From: Liolophura sinensis
Taxonomy: Eukaryota > Mollusca > Polyplacophora > Chitonida > Chitonidae
NCBI RefSeq assembly: GCF_032854445.1
Contig: NC_088302.1
Coordinates: 8,305,338 to 8,369,337 of the forward strand
Direction: 5' to 3'
DNA: 64,000 nucleotides
Positions 48,501 through 60,243 of the stretch are shown piece by piece. Within the stretch, counting starts at the first letter, position 1; each line of letters opens with the position of its first letter. A program made the position numbers and the translations under genes. The notes beneath the pieces are model-generated. The model searched no databases, had not been told where the DNA came from, and worked only from the letters and a program-made list of their open reading frames with translations.

Positions 48501-48704
48501 CTGCTATGTTTTTACCCTCTAAGAAATAAGCAATTATATTTTAAACTTCATCTATATACGTAAACCTTTGATCTGATATTGTCTTCTCTATTAAATAACT
48601 GAAAAATATTAAAACAAATGAAACAACCTACATTATTGGAGAATTGGCTATCATCTCAACAAACACGGACTGAACGACGGCAATAACACTTTTAAGAAAT
48701 TTAG

Positions 48705-48845
48705 CATGCATAGAAACGGACTTTATCATGCATAAAATGGAATTTATCATGCATAGAAGTGGAATTTATCATGCATAGAAATGGCATGATCTGTGGAATT
48801 TATCATGCATAGAACTGGAATTTATCATGTATAGAAATAAAACAG
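48705..48845 (+). repeat. 22-bp tandem repeat, about six units
   Basis: TTTATCATGCATAGAAATGGAA-type units. One is disrupted near 48,785 by a GGCATGATCTG variant. Confidence 0.85.
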
Positions 48846-49139
48846 AGGTTTTTAACCAATATGTTCATTGCAGTTAAATGCATTGAATTGCATCTTTTGG
48901 GGGGGCAATGGCTGGTGGATAATTAGCCCTCACAGTTTGCCTCGGCCATCATTTGAGCTGAACCTTGGGCAGATTTAAGAGGGGTGGGCGACTTGTTGAG
49001 AATTAAGCTTTAGTGAAACAATCAATAGCAACAAATAATACCTTGGGTGAAATGATTAAGTACGAAAAGCCCTAACACGATGTCATCAACCAGACTGACG
49101 AGGCCATTTAATGAACGATTTTCGACGCGGTTAAAGTAT

Positions 49140-49990
49140 GATTGATTGGATTGAAATTAATAAAAGCGTTCTTCAGAAAGAGTCTACGAGATTTTCATTT
49201 TCAATTTAACCTAGTTACTTTGAATTTAAAACGTTATAGCATTTTTGGAGCCCACCAATTTCTAACCTTCAACCCTTTTACAATAATTTTCATTTCTGTC
49301 CAATTTAACCAGCAGGAAACCAAGGGTATATAACTCATCATTGCACATATCCGGGCTAAGCCCATACATGGTACTTTACAAATTAAGCTTGTGATTTTGG
49401 TCTTCATTATCGAAATTATGCATTCTACAGCTGTTTAGGATCTTTATTTTGTGTAACTGCTGTCATTGCAAAGTTGTTTCTCACATTTCATTTCAAGTCT
49501 TCTGTATATCTGCTATTGTATGATGTCTTTATTGTTTGTGGCAGTCAATGAGAAATGGTATTAGGCAGATTTAATGAAGTTTACGATAGCCATTGCGCCG
49601 TCGACTTCATGCTAAAGACGTATTAACGTGCTAAAGACATGTTAACATGCTAAACACGTATTGTTTTTGTATTAAAGATATTTCCTCCAAAATAGGTTAG
49701 AAGAGAGGAGGAAACAGAAAAATAACAGGGTGCAATTTTTTGTATGTGGTCAGTATTGTATAACCAGAATTGCAGTAGCGAAGCAGTTGTTGACGTAGAG
49801 AGTTCTCTTTGGCACGAGACTACTACAATGGGCATGTTTCACTTATAAAAAGTGAAACCTGCTTCGATTTGGTGGGTAAATCCACGGTAATCCAATATGA
49901 TCTCACCACCCAGAGTAGGAAAGCCAGTGGAACATCTAGTTTAGGAATATACCACCGCTGCTTTACCCAGCCTCAAAGCCCCACAATCCG
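49140..49990 (+). repeat. Array 3, copy X1 (about 0.96-kb unit)
   Basis: Matches X2 about 965 bases later: CTGTCCAATTTAACC, GCACATATCCGGG, the AAAGGCTTTTCCT-like run near 49,680, GGCACGAGACTACTACAATGG and TGATCTCACCACCC, all in order. No protein feature is recognised. Confidence 0.78.
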
Positions 49991-49999
49991 GACATTTTC

Positions 50000-50880
50000 C
50001 GCATATCAACGAGTAAAATCGGGTTAAGGAGATTCTTTGTTCGCTCTACGATCTAATTGGATATGTTTGTTTTCTTGCGCACAGCGCTCAGGAATCTGTC
50101 AAGGCCATGGACTTGATCTCTTACTACGAACATCATGCAAGAGTTAACAGGATAAAGGTCCGATGTAAGAGTCTTCGCAATACGATGCCTTTCTGTCGAG
50201 TGAAATTGCCAACTTTCAACACTTTTATGGTAATTTTGATTTTTGTCCAATTTAACCATCGATCGTTCCAGCAGGAAGCTAAAGGTAAAGGACAAATGTC
50301 ATTACACATATCCGGGTTTAACCCGTACATTACAAATTAAACTTTGTTTAGTTTTGTTTGGTTTGTTTTTGGTCTTCATAACTGGAATTATGTTCTATAC
50401 AGCTGTCTGACAAGGTCTGTATTTCTTGTAATTACTGTCAATTCACAGTTCTTTCTGCCATTTTTATTTCACGTGTTCTGTATACCTTCCACTATCTGGT
50501 ATGTTTATTGTGTGTGGCAGTCAAAGAGAAATTGTATTTGGCAAAAATGAGAAAGTTTACGGTAGTGATTGCGCTGTGGACAACTATTACGGCAAACAGA
50601 TATGTCAGCATACTCAAGACGTGTTGTTTTTGCAGTGAAGGCTTTTCCTTCAAAATGGATTAGAAGAGATAAGGAAACAGCAAAATAACAGCGTGTCATT
50701 TTATGTATAATATCAGTATTGTACAACCAGAATTCCAGCAGCGAAACAGTTGTTCACATAGAGTTCTCTTGGCACGAGCTTACCGCAATGGACATATTTC
50801 AGTTGCAGAGATAAGTTGATTGACCTGCTCAGATTTGGTGGTAATCCGAAATGATTTCACCACCCTTAAACGTTTGCTGT
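50000..50880 (+). repeat. Array 3, copy X2
   Basis: Second copy of X1, with TTGTCCAATTTAACCATC, TACACATATCCGGG, GGCACGAGCTTACCGCAATGG and TGATTTCACCACCC. The piece 50,005-50,190 (GCGCACAGCGCTCAGGAATC) is also found in X3. Confidence 0.78.
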
Positions 50881-51682
50881 GACGTCACGTCATTGTCTGC
50901 GCAGCTGTTTTTCAAGAATCTACGTACGCCCTCGAGTTTGTGGTTTGAGTGATGATGGCTAACGACTTGTACCATCTGAGTGCGCCTTCAATTGGTACAC
51001 GGTAGAGATGGATTCAAACACGAACACATGACTTTAACATATTCCAATATCCCACTGAGCTCTCCGGGAAGACCATGCAACTTTCTCCTTTTGGACGAAT
51101 TCAAACGTTTTTTGTGACCCCAATCCTTTGTCTAACCGATGATAAGAATGTTATTTTATATATGAAGGGCCCGTGCGTTTCTGATCAATGTAAAATTCAT
51201 TTTCTAACAGTTTTGTTCTTTTTCTTCATTTCAAATACATCAAATGTTGCCAGTGCGAGAAAAGACAGCGTAGCGTCATCAGTTCTCTTAAGCACACATA
51301 TTAAAAGTAAGGTGAACTGGTGGGTCTAATTTGTGGCATTCTAATTACGAAAATGGACAACTCGAGGCCTGGTTGTGTCATTGTGACAGAGATTGTATAA
51401 TCTACCATCAGACTTATCTAGATTATATATAATTCAGATTTACTTTCCCGCATAACTAATCACAGACTGAGTCCCTGTCCATAATCTTATACGCCCACGC
51501 CCAGTAGTAATCTATATAGAGTACAACCTACTCCCAGTGGCTAAAAGCTCATCTAAAATTGTCCCGAAAGATCAACCAGGCTATGTATTATATTCTACCA
51601 TGCAAATAATGCGGCTCAGCATTCATTGACGCTAATTGTGATGTAACGTTTTTTTAATTATTTGTTTGAAATGACAAAGTGC

Positions 51683-51835
51683 GATTCTTGAAAAAGAATC
51701 GATAATTGTTACGTTACTACAAACACGTTCAAGTAGGAGAAACATCTCGCAACAGTTGATTCTTGAAAAAGAATCGACGCGGCGATTCGCCTTGTCGATT
51801 CTTTTTCAAGGATCAGTTGTTGCTCGTCGTTTCTC
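51683..51835. mobile_element. Long imperfect inverted repeat, MITE-like
   Basis: CTTGAAAAAGAATCGAC (17 bases, near 51,761) pairs perfectly with GTCGATTCTTTTTCAAG (51,794-51,810). Pairing continues with mismatches outward to about 51,737 and 51,835. A third GATTCTTGAAAAAGAATC, itself a palindrome, lies at 51,683. It looks like a small foldback element that sits just before X3. I cannot name a family or see a convincing target duplication. Confidence 0.6.
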
Positions 51836-51844
51836 AACTACAGA

Positions 51845-52065
51845 ATAGAATTCGCACATTTCAGCATTTTAACGAGTAAAATTGGGTTAAAGCGGTTCTG
51901 TATTCTCTCTGCGATCTAATTGGATATTCTTGTTTTCTTGCGCACAGCGCTCAGGAATCTGTCAAGGACATGACCTTGATCGCTCATACAAGAGTTTACT
52001 GGATAAAATGATGATGTAAGAGTTTTCGCAATACGATGCCTTCTAGTTGCCGGGAAGCCCAAATC
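51845..52065 (+). repeat. Array 3, copy X3 (partial)
   Basis: Close match to 49,990-50,190: ACGAGTAAAATTGGGTTAA, GCGATCTAATTGGATAT, TTGCGCACAGCGCTCAGG and TCGCAATACGATGCCTT. It stops after that. Its spacing from X2 is about 1,860 bases, so it does not keep the phase of the X1/X2 tandem pair. Confidence 0.8.
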
Positions 52066-52830
52066 ATAGGTAATGGCTATTTACGTGCCTGCCTTTGTTC
52101 GCAGTCTCTTAATATCTTCGCAAAGGCGCTTGCGTGAGAAGGCTTAGCACTTGATCCACACTGAAGTGGTTTAACACAGGCTTAACGGTGAAATATGTGG
52201 AAATCTTGGCCTGATATCTGTAAACGACTTAGACTCGGCTTAACGTGATTTTATTATTGATAACAGCGCGAGTTATTGCCATGGGGGAGCCGTTTCGCGG
52301 CTTTCGAAGAATAAGTCCTTAACCGTCAAGAAAATGTGGCTTAATATACATACGTACTGGCTGTTTATAATGAAGCCCACCCCACACAGTAACATAAGAC
52401 AACCTCTGTGGCCGTCTTCATCACACATTGAGGACATTTGATTTATGAGAAATCCTGTATACCTGGCGTTAAATCGCCTGAAACTCTTCAAGGCTCGTTC
52501 ATCTCAGACAAAAACAAAATGACAAATATGGCGTTGATTCTTGGTAAATAGAGCGAGTTGAACAAAAAACTAAGATTTCTACAGGTGAATGAGAATGGTT
52601 AAATTGATGTCAGGATAATTTCACTGGTAGATATGATATCAGGTTATGTGATGTTCATGATGTTGAGATAATATGATTGGAGGCTTTTATGTCAGGATAA
52701 TATGGTTGAGTGATATCATACTAGAATAATATTACTGGTTTACATGGTGAACCTACGCGTGACAGGACACATTGACGGAAAATTCGATGTCTGATAATAC
52801 ATTTACACCGTCTACGCGCTCACTTTATGA
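52065..52830. other. No gene or named repeat seen
   Basis: Contains a loose run of GTCAGGATAATATG-like phrases at about 52,600-52,740 and nothing else I recognise. Confidence 0.45.
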
Positions 52831-52834
52831 CCAG

Positions 52835-53160
52835 ACAGCTTCGTTGTCCTAATGGTTAGAGCCTCCACCATGGAGTCAGGAGAATCCGGGATCAAACCCT
52901 GGTCGGTTTATCCGAAGACTTTAAAAATGGCTCTTGCTGCTGCCTCTCTTGGCGTTCAGCACTGAGTGGTTATGACAGGGAAACATGACCGGTTGGTCCG
53001 GGGTCAGTATAATGTGTTTAGGTGGGGTGTCATGTCTGGTGTATTCAGCATGATACTTCAATGACTGCCACAAGAAGGCACAATATATGTAAATATACCC
53101 AATGACTCTTCGTCGTCCTATGACATTATAATTGTTACGGCCGAAAAGTGTCAAGAATAC
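52835..53160 (+). mobile_element. Second tRNA-derived SINE family, full head
   Basis: TCCTAATGGTTAGAG (box-A-like) and GGGATCAAACCC (box-B-like) are separated as in a tRNA. The body follows with GGCTCTTGCTGCTGCC, GGTCAGTATAATGTG, GGTGGGGTGTCATGTC and GCATGATACTTCA, and an end with CCAATGACTC. The body repeats at 61,805-62,070. Pol III transcription is inferred. The head is good enough to be taken for a tRNA but has no matching acceptor stem. Confidence 0.85.
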
Positions 53161-53169
53161 ATAGGTACC

Positions 53170-55185
53170 TTATGACCACTCGGCCACGGTCCGCTTCATA
53201 TCAGTTTACCTTTACTTTGTAATATGATGATAGGAAACATAACTTGGCTGTGGCCCATGGCCTTATGATGTAGATGTAAGTTTGGTGTAATCAGACGTCT
53301 AGATCATACGTATATAACGTTATAATTTATATTACGATTCATGTAAAAGAACAGGCTTGTTTTGTGTCTGCCTAGTACGTAAGGTTATTTGGACGCGACA
53401 ATATGTTTAAGTCACGAAAGTTGTGAATGATACATGTTTCCTACAGGGTATGTTTGGTTTTCTTAAAAGGCTAGCATGTGTGTCCTTCAAACAGGAAAAT
53501 ATTCTGGGAAAAACGGCGTAAGCCACTTATCAAAAAACTATATGGGTACATCCTGGACAGCAAGTCGTGTGTTCGTAGGTAGGCGACATTATCTGGAAAT
53601 TGATGAGCTCTTCTGAAGTAACGTGACACTGCCATCTTTGTGACGGCAAATCTGATTGGTTAACGAGTTATACTGACAAACTTACCCTCCGTACATATAT
53701 GTTTCATTTCTTTAAACAGGTCATCGACCGTGGCACAAGTGAAAATCACTCAGCATAACAGTAAATCCTGCCAATTGCCACCGTACGGTAAATGGAACCA
53801 GGAGACAGGCCTGAGCGCACAACACAGGATGTAACAGATATCCCTGCACTGTTAGACTGTAAACTGTGGGATACCAAAACCGACGTTGATAATTGCTTTA
53901 AAATAGCTTGTGGTGCAAAGGAGTGTTCTTAAACCGGGGGTGAAAGGGAAGAGGCCATTGACGTCGTCTGTGGAGAATGCACGGAAGTTTTAAGAATCAT
54001 CCTGATTCACAGATAAAACTAAGCAGTTTATATTTCCAGAGGGTACGGAAGTGGGTTTTTATCCATATTGGGTTTAAAATTTTGCCCACTGGCTGAATGT
54101 TTTACGTCTGCTGGGTTGCGTAATTAAAATGAATGTATGATGATAATGCCCTTCATAACGAGAAGTCACATTCGGGCCAATTAGAGCGGAAATGTAACAA
54201 AAAAGGAAAAAATATAATGGAAATTTCTGAAGTTCTCATAGTCAGTCCATCCGGCAACTGCACAATGCAGTGTGACGAAAGAGTTTCTGTGTTATCAAGT
54301 TTCTGGATTTAGTTAAACACGAAACATAAAACACAGCAAGCCTTAGAAATGCATACTGTTGAACAATGAAGCTGTTATACAACACGGTACCGGTTTACAG
54401 GTTACGCGTTTCGTTTGTATGGTATTTTTACGTCTGTGGATAGAAGATCAGAAGAATACACCAGGATATAAGGCAACAATAAGGTTCGGCAAACTTCATC
54501 AAGGTCACTTTCACGAAACAAAGCTATGGAGCATCTTATCAGATACTTTAGTTTTTAGATGAACACTTTTTAGAATAATTTAGTTCAAAGAATTGCAAAG
54601 TGGCACATATCCATTACTAATGATTGTGGTCTCCGGTAGAGAGGGTAACATATATCTGTATCTATGTCATTATCGCAATTATTTATTAATCAACACCAAC
54701 GCCAAGTTTGACAAAGCTACCTGATTAACGGCGGACATGGGTGTAATTAGTAATGATATATACCGCCCTGACGGCCGCTACCTATAATTCATGCTAGCTA
54801 GTCCAAAATCCCGAGGGTAGTTTAAGGCGCCGGTGCTCCCAAGGCTCGCTGTTGAATTGACAACACGACGTTGTCTACTGTATTGTACATCATGGAGACA
54901 TTTTCATATGCAGATATATAATAAGAAACAATGTCAAGTGTCGCAAGTATCGAAAAATTCGGAAGTAACTTGCCAAAGGTCGATGGTTTTTACCGGCCAT
55001 TTGAGTTTCCTTCACACACAAAGTTTTCCTCTTCACCGTTTGAATACGAGAGATGGGCGTTCAGAAACTGGCCTTAGGCAGGGAATTTGTAGATTTCCCC
55101 GCCCTTACTGCATGTGATAGGCATGGTGACAATAAGTGGCCCATGGCCCTCGTGTGGTTATTTGCACAGTCTAACGTATGTTGAA
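53170..55185. other. No gene or named repeat seen
   Basis: Small frames at 54,359-54,562 and 54,833-55,117 show no domain. They are noted only because no larger feature covers the stretch. Confidence 0.45.
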
Positions 55186-55189
55186 GAAA

Positions 55190-56578
55190 ACTTGTCCATG
55201 TAACTACGTTACACATGGAGAAGATTTCCACCGATATGGTGTGTGTGCATATGGCTACGTTACTCATGGGGAAGCTTCCCCCGATATGGTGTGTGTGCAT
55301 ATAAGTACGTTACACATGGGGAAGCTTCCCCCGATATGGTGTGTCCATATAAGTACGTTACACATGGGGAAGCTTCCCCCGATATGTGTGTCCATATAAG
55401 TACGTTACACATGGGGAAGCTTCCCTCGATATGGTGGGTCCATATAAGTACGTTACACATGGGAAGCTTCCCCCCGATATGGTGTGTGTGCATATGGCTA
55501 CGTTACTCATGGGGAAGCTTCCCCCAGATATGATGTGTGTGCAATATAAGTACGTTACACATGGGGGAAGCTTCCCCCGATATGGTGTGTCCATATAAGT
55601 ACGTTACACATGGGGAACCTTCCCCCGGTATGGTGTGTCCATATAAGTACGTTACACATGGGAAGCTTCCCCCGATATGGTCTGTGTGCATATGGCTACG
55701 TTACTCATGGGGAAGCTTCCCCCGATATGGTGTGTGTGCATATAACTACGTTACACATGGAGAAGCTTCCCTCGATATGATGTGTGTGCATATAACTACG
55801 TTACACATGGAGAAGCTTCCCTCGATATGGTGTGTGTGCATATAACTACGTTACACATGGAGAAGCTTCCTCTAATATGGTGTGTGTGTGCATATGGCTA
55901 CGTTACTCATGGGGAAGCATGCCCCGATATGGTGTGTGTGCATATAACTACGTTACACATGGGGAAGCTTCCCTCGATATGGTGTGTGTGCATATAACTA
56001 CGTTACACATGAAGAAGCTTCCTCTAATATGGTGTGTGTGTGCATATAAGTACGTTACACATGGAGAAACTTCCCTCGATATGGTGTGTGTGCATATAAC
56101 TACGTTACACATGAGAAGCTTCCCCCCGATATGGTGTGTGTGCATATGGCTACGTTACTCATGGGGAAGCTTCCCTCGATATGGTGTGTGTGCATATAAC
56201 TACGTTACACATGGAGAAGCTTCCTCCAATATGCCGTGTGTGTGCATATAAGTACGTTACACATGAGGAAGCTTCCCCTGATATGGTGTGTGTGCATATA
56301 AGTACGTTACACACATGGGGAAGCTTCCCCCGATATGGTGTGTGTGCATATAAGTACGTTACACATGGGGAAGCTTCCCCTGATATGGTGTGCGTGCATA
56401 TAAGTACGTTACACATGAGGAAGCTTCCCCCCGATATGGTGTGCGTGCATATAAGTACGTTACACATGGGGAAGCTTCCCCCCGATATAGTGTGCGTGCA
56501 TATAAGTACGTTACACATAGGGAAGCTTCCCTCGATATGGTGTGTGTGCATATAACTACGTTACACATGGGGAAGCTC
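55190..56578. repeat. 50-bp satellite with HindIII palindrome, about 27 units
   Basis: Units (47-54 bases) read TACGTTACACATGGGGAAGC, TTCCCCCGATATGGTGTGTG, TGCATATAAG. Each is centred on GGGGAAGCTTCCCC or a close variant, a 14-base palindrome containing AAGCTT, so every unit can fold. A TACGTTACTCATGG variant preceded by CATATGGC recurs every four to five units (about 55,251, 55,493, 55,690, 55,891, 56,145), a weak higher-order pattern. Long frames on both strands, up to 139 codons, exist because the unit rarely makes stops. Confidence 0.96.
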
Positions 56579-56794
56579 GTTAGTGATTTGCCGCTCGTCA
56601 TTGACTGGCCTACCCACAAAACTTACCACCAGGGTATAAGTGAGCATTTTTGATTATTGCATTAACCAAATTGAAGAATGTTACACGAAGCGTATGATCA
56701 AACCAAGGCTGTAGGATGTTTCTGTGCGAGTCATGATTTGGCGCTTAACTGGTCATTGGTTTCATTTAATTTAACGTGTTTGTTTTAATCACAC

Positions 56795-57065
56795 CACTGT
56801 GTTGAATATTACACTACTCTCACAATGTCACAATGTCATGTTCAATATCACCCTGCTGTGTTGAAATTTACAATTCTGTCTTGGGTCTTACGCTGCCTTG
56901 TTGAATATTAGACTAGTGTGTTAAATATTACTCTGCCGTATCGAGTATTACAATGCCATGTTTAATATTACAATGCCGTATCGAATATTACACTGTTGTG
57001 TTGAATATTACACTGCTGTGTTGAATATTACACTGTTGTATTGAATATTGCACTGCTGTGATGCA
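56795..57065 (+). repeat. 20-bp minisatellite, about 13 units, degenerate to the left
   Basis: Units TTGAATATTACACTGCTGTG, clean at 56,985-57,060 and increasingly mutated toward 56,800. Confidence 0.85.
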
Positions 57066-57279
57066 ATAAAATGTGAAAGAGTACTGGCATCTCTTGAAGC
57101 TAATTGAGACACCTTGATGGTATATTCCATTATACAGACTAAACAAAGCTAAATACGAAAGACACAGACCACGCCAGTGTGGTGAAACGGACATTTTAGT
57201 GAAACAGAAGACAGATTAACTGTTCCGAAAACGCGTGGATTTGATAGTAGCAACGCACAATTTCCTATATGCGGTAAAA

Positions 57280-57600
57280 TGTTGTCAATTTGCAGGAAAT
57301 CCGAGAGTCAGTGTCGGACTGTTACAGACGATAGCGCGGCAAATAGGCAGACATTACGTCAGGCGAGATTTCTGGTATATGTAGTAATGACCAATGTAAA
57401 TGATCGTACGTAACTGTATCTGCGAAGTTTTTTGTCCAATGATGGATTGTCCTCTGTTCTGCGGTAAAGGGACTGTCGCTTGATGACGCGATTTCATGTT
57501 ACGCTGCGATTTTTTGGGGAGATGTGTCCTCAGGGTAAAGAATTTCTCCGACAGCACTAATCCTATATGATGAATTTATCGTCAGGCCGAGACAGCATTC
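57280..57600 (-). repeat. Inverted stray copy of the array-1 module
   Basis: On the minus strand it reads GGATTAGTGCTGTC, GAGGACACATCT, GCGTAACATGAAATCGCGTC, ACAGTTACGTACGATC, ATTTACATTGGTCATTAC, AATCTCGCCTGACGTAATG and TCTCGGATTTCCTGC, in the same order as 1,340-1,660 and 16,245-16,540. The middle motif around CTCATTGACGTC is deleted. It lies about 27 kb from array 1, so the module is a dispersed element rather than only a part of the tandem unit. Confidence 0.7.
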
Positions 57601-57822
57601 TGACGCGTGCTGCCAAAATCCATTTTCATTCTTTCCATTTTTACAGCTGTATGTATCACAGTTTTTTTTAGAGGGTCCAAACCAGCAATTTGACAAACAG
57701 CCAATAGTTAGTCTCAACTGATCATTGGCAGAACGACTAACACTACTGAATACAAAACTCCCAAGGATTAGTAATCTCATTGTCAAAGAAGTGACAATCA
57801 CTTTCTGTGACGATGAGGTCAA
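57499..57822 (-). CDS. Unassigned 107-codon frame, possible small secreted Cys-rich peptide
   Basis: I do not recognise this frame. From the second Met (MRLLILGSFVFSS) it starts with a short hydrophobic stretch like a signal peptide. Then come seven cysteines spaced GC-X3-C-X8-C-X4-C-X15-CC. That pattern would fit a small disulphide-bonded secreted peptide or one exon of a longer secreted protein. Against this, the last third of the frame lies in the inverted array-1 module at 57,280-57,600, no splice sites or start context decide the matter, and the frame is short. It may be chance or part of an old mobile element. I name no function. Confidence 0.2.
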   Translation of the reverse strand: MTSSSQKVIVTSLTMRLLILGSFVFSSVSRSANDQLRLTIGCLSNCWFGPSKKNCDTYSCKNGKNENGFWQHASECCLGLTINSSYRISAVGEILYPEDTSPQKIAA

Positions 57823-57869
57823 TTGAACCTGAGGGCATAGAAATATAGAGTAAACTAGACGACTAATAC

Positions 57870-58335
57870 GACTGTGTACGTGATAAGAGGCCGTATTTCA
57901 CCGGTTACATCTGAACTTTTGTCAGCTATCACACTGTCGCTGCTGCTCTGTTTTTTTCTCCCTGTGGTATAATGCAATTGTATTCCTATATAAACCTGGG
58001 TTTGCCCCAGGCCTGGTCACTTTGCATTGTTTTATTGTTATTATACGCTAAATGTGATAACAACATACCACTTTGAGATATTCTAGTCCAGCGACGTCGA
58101 ATAAATGCAGTTTTTGGTTACCTAATTCTGCTAAAGCCATGGTGCTAGTGGGAGTGTAATGTCCTACTGTTTAAGAATTTACATGAACAGTTAGAACAGA
58201 ACCCTTACTGCAGTAGGATTGACAAGGGGCCGTATTTCACTGGTAAGGTGTGACCATTTGCCAGCCATCACACACTGTCATCACTGCTCTGGTATCCTCT
58301 CGTCAGTAATTTGTACGACTTAATTGTAATGAATA
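57870..58335 (+). repeat. Dispersed repeat family R, two copies in a row
   Basis: The first copy has GGCCGTATTTCACCGGTTAC, CAGCTATCACACTGTCGC, AAATGTGATAACAACATAC, ACCTAATTCTGCTAAAGCC and ATGGTGCTAGTGGGAG. The second restarts at 58,229 with GGCCGTATTTCACTGG and CAGCCATCACACACTGTC. This is the most complete version of the family in the window (about 330 bases). Confidence 0.72.
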
Positions 58336-58594
58336 CCAGAGTTTAAATAGTCTCAGGAAATTCGAGTTTTCAAAGTCAAAATGAATTTTGAAATTTAGAA
58401 TAACTGAGTTTGTCGACGTATCCGCTGGGAACGACATAAAAACGACATAAAATTAAAAGACATAAAATTAAAGAAAGCAGAAAATTCTGTGTAGAGACCG
58501 CAATGGCGTTTTTCGCTTAACACAATATAACTTAACCACGGTATTTTTCTTCATAATGGGGATATTCTCTTTACCAGCGACTAAGAAGTAAATA

Positions 58595-58625
58595 CACTCT
58601 TCAAAAAAAAAAAAAGAAACGCAAA
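58595..58625 (+). repeat. Tc1 left terminal inverted repeat
   Basis: CACTCTTC, a run of 13 A, then GAAACGCAAAA. The A run is longer than the seven A of the right end, probably slippage. Confidence 0.9.
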
Positions 58626-58926
58626 ATGAAATTCAAAAATGATACTTACAATTTTGTACACATGTCAACTCAAACAGTTTTGTAGGGTTGCAAATTGTTA
58701 CTGGAATGTTTCAGAAGATCATCCTTGACCAAACGCAACCAAAAATGATTTTGAACGGTTTTATCATTTAGGATTGTTATGATGTGCGTTGATGTCGTGC
58801 AGCACGAAGTTCAGGCACAATGATTGTTTGTCACGTGCAAAACATGAGTACAGCATGTGACTATAAAAGACCCAAAGGAATCTCACAATTTTATCCAATA
58901 TCTTTGCAAGTACTGTACACGAAAAT

Positions 58927-60105
58927 GGGACGTCTCAACGCTGCCAACCGAAATCAGGCAATTGGACGATTGCAAGCTGGCGAATCAAAGAGTGAGGATC
59001 TTCAAGGATCTTCAACGTTCATCCCAGCACAATAACCCGGTTGTGGGATCGATTTCGTCAAACAAATTTGACAAATGACCGTCCAAGATCAGGAAGCTTG
59101 AGCCGTCACATCTCTGTGGTTTGTTTTACAACCAGTCTTTTATTGCGAATAATAAACAAACATAATTGCTGCGAGCACAATTGCTCCGTTTTCGCTGAGT
59201 TCTCGTAGACAGTTTTTATATCGGAATAAGTCATACCACAATCCTGGCCAAATGACAGTCACCACTCCTGCCCAAGATCGGTACATCCGGGTAACCCACA
59301 TACGTGGCCGCCATCGTACTGCCCGGGACACAGCACAAGAACAGTTTGGAGCCCGAAGAGTGTCCGATCAGACAATCAGGAACCGTCTCCGAGAAGTAGG
59401 AATACGTGCCAAACGTCCAAAAGTTGCCCCCTCCTTGACACGACTACATCGACGTCGACGAGTGAGGTGGTGTACCACGGTGCTGCCATGGAACCTGGCA
59501 AACTGGAGGCGCATGAATCCCGTTAACTCCTCAGGCTACGTGATGGTAGAGACCGTGTCTACAGGCGACGTCATGAACTTTTTGCTCCTCACTGCATTAG
59601 ACAGGTGGACAGATTCGGTGGAGGGAGTATTATAGTGTGGGGAGCGATCTCATACACCCGCAGATCGGAGCTTGTGCTTGTCCAAGGCAATCTGACGGCC
59701 AATCGATACATCGACCAGATTCTCCGCCCGCACGTCCTTTGCCTTGTTGACCTTCAACGGCAGCTCTTCCAACAGGACATCGCCAGGCCCCACACAGCAC
59801 GTGCCACCGTGGACTACCTGGCCAATAACAACATCAATACCCTTCCCTGGCCCTCCAAATCCCCGGATCTAAACCCAATCGAACACCTTTGGGATCAGAT
59901 CGAGAGACGGGTGCGTCGACGTCGTATTCCACCACAGAATCTTCAACAGTTGTTCCACATGCTGCAGGAGGAATGGAGAAGGATTCCACAACAAAACATC
60001 CAACGACTGATTCGATCTGTACCCAGGAGGTGTCGGGCAGTGGTAGCAGCTGGAGGTGGGTCATACGAGGTACTGACTTCAACACCACCTGGTGGACAGC
60101 AGTAA
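58927..60105 (+). pseudogene. Tc1-type transposase, frameshifted, first catalytic Asp deleted
   Basis: The start MGRLNAANRNQAIGRLQAGE at 58,927 opens the paired DNA-binding domain. A GATCTTCAA duplication near 59,000 shifts the frame. The domain resumes near 59,050 and is cut by a 162-base insertion at 59,097-59,258, just before VTTPAQDRYI. The next stretch (59,252 to about 59,510) reads the second helix-turn-helix and the linker. Near 59,510 the codons for the usual FTDESRF motif are missing, so the first catalytic Asp is gone, and the frame changes again. From about 59,530 to 60,105 the rest is open: GGSIIVWGAIS, QQDIARPHTA with the second Asp at 59,776, and SPDLNPIEHLWD with Glu at 59,881, exactly 34 residues later (DD34E). 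It should be inactive. Confidence 0.94.
59097..59258 (+). repeat. 162-bp insertion within the Tc1 transposase
   Basis: From CTTGAGCCGTCACATCTC to CCAAATGACAG. The same 162 bases with about five differences occur at 61,098-61,259 outside the transposon. It has no clear terminal inverted repeat, poly-A tail or pol III boxes, and I cannot define a target duplication. Confidence 0.9.
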
Positions 60106-60243
60106 ATGACTGTGATGACTGTTATTCTCATGAAATATGGCTAACATAGCAATGCACTGCTCCACAAAATTTCATTCATGTATCTTTGTTTCCCGCTGAT
60201 CTACACGTCTTTGAATAACATCAAATTTACATTGATATTTGGG

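Noticed and set aside
52835-52905. Possible tRNA gene (box A and box B present)
   Set aside because: No acceptor stem pairing is visible, and the same body follows a related head at 61,803, so it is a SINE head.
55243-56555. Overlapping frames of 96-139 codons on both strands with repeats such as YVTHGEASPDMV
   Set aside because: They are translations of the 50-bp satellite. The unit is not a multiple of three, all frames are about equally open and both strands are affected, so they are not genes.
59834-60088. 84-codon minus-strand frame
   Set aside because: It is antisense to the Tc1 transposase, an open-frame shadow.
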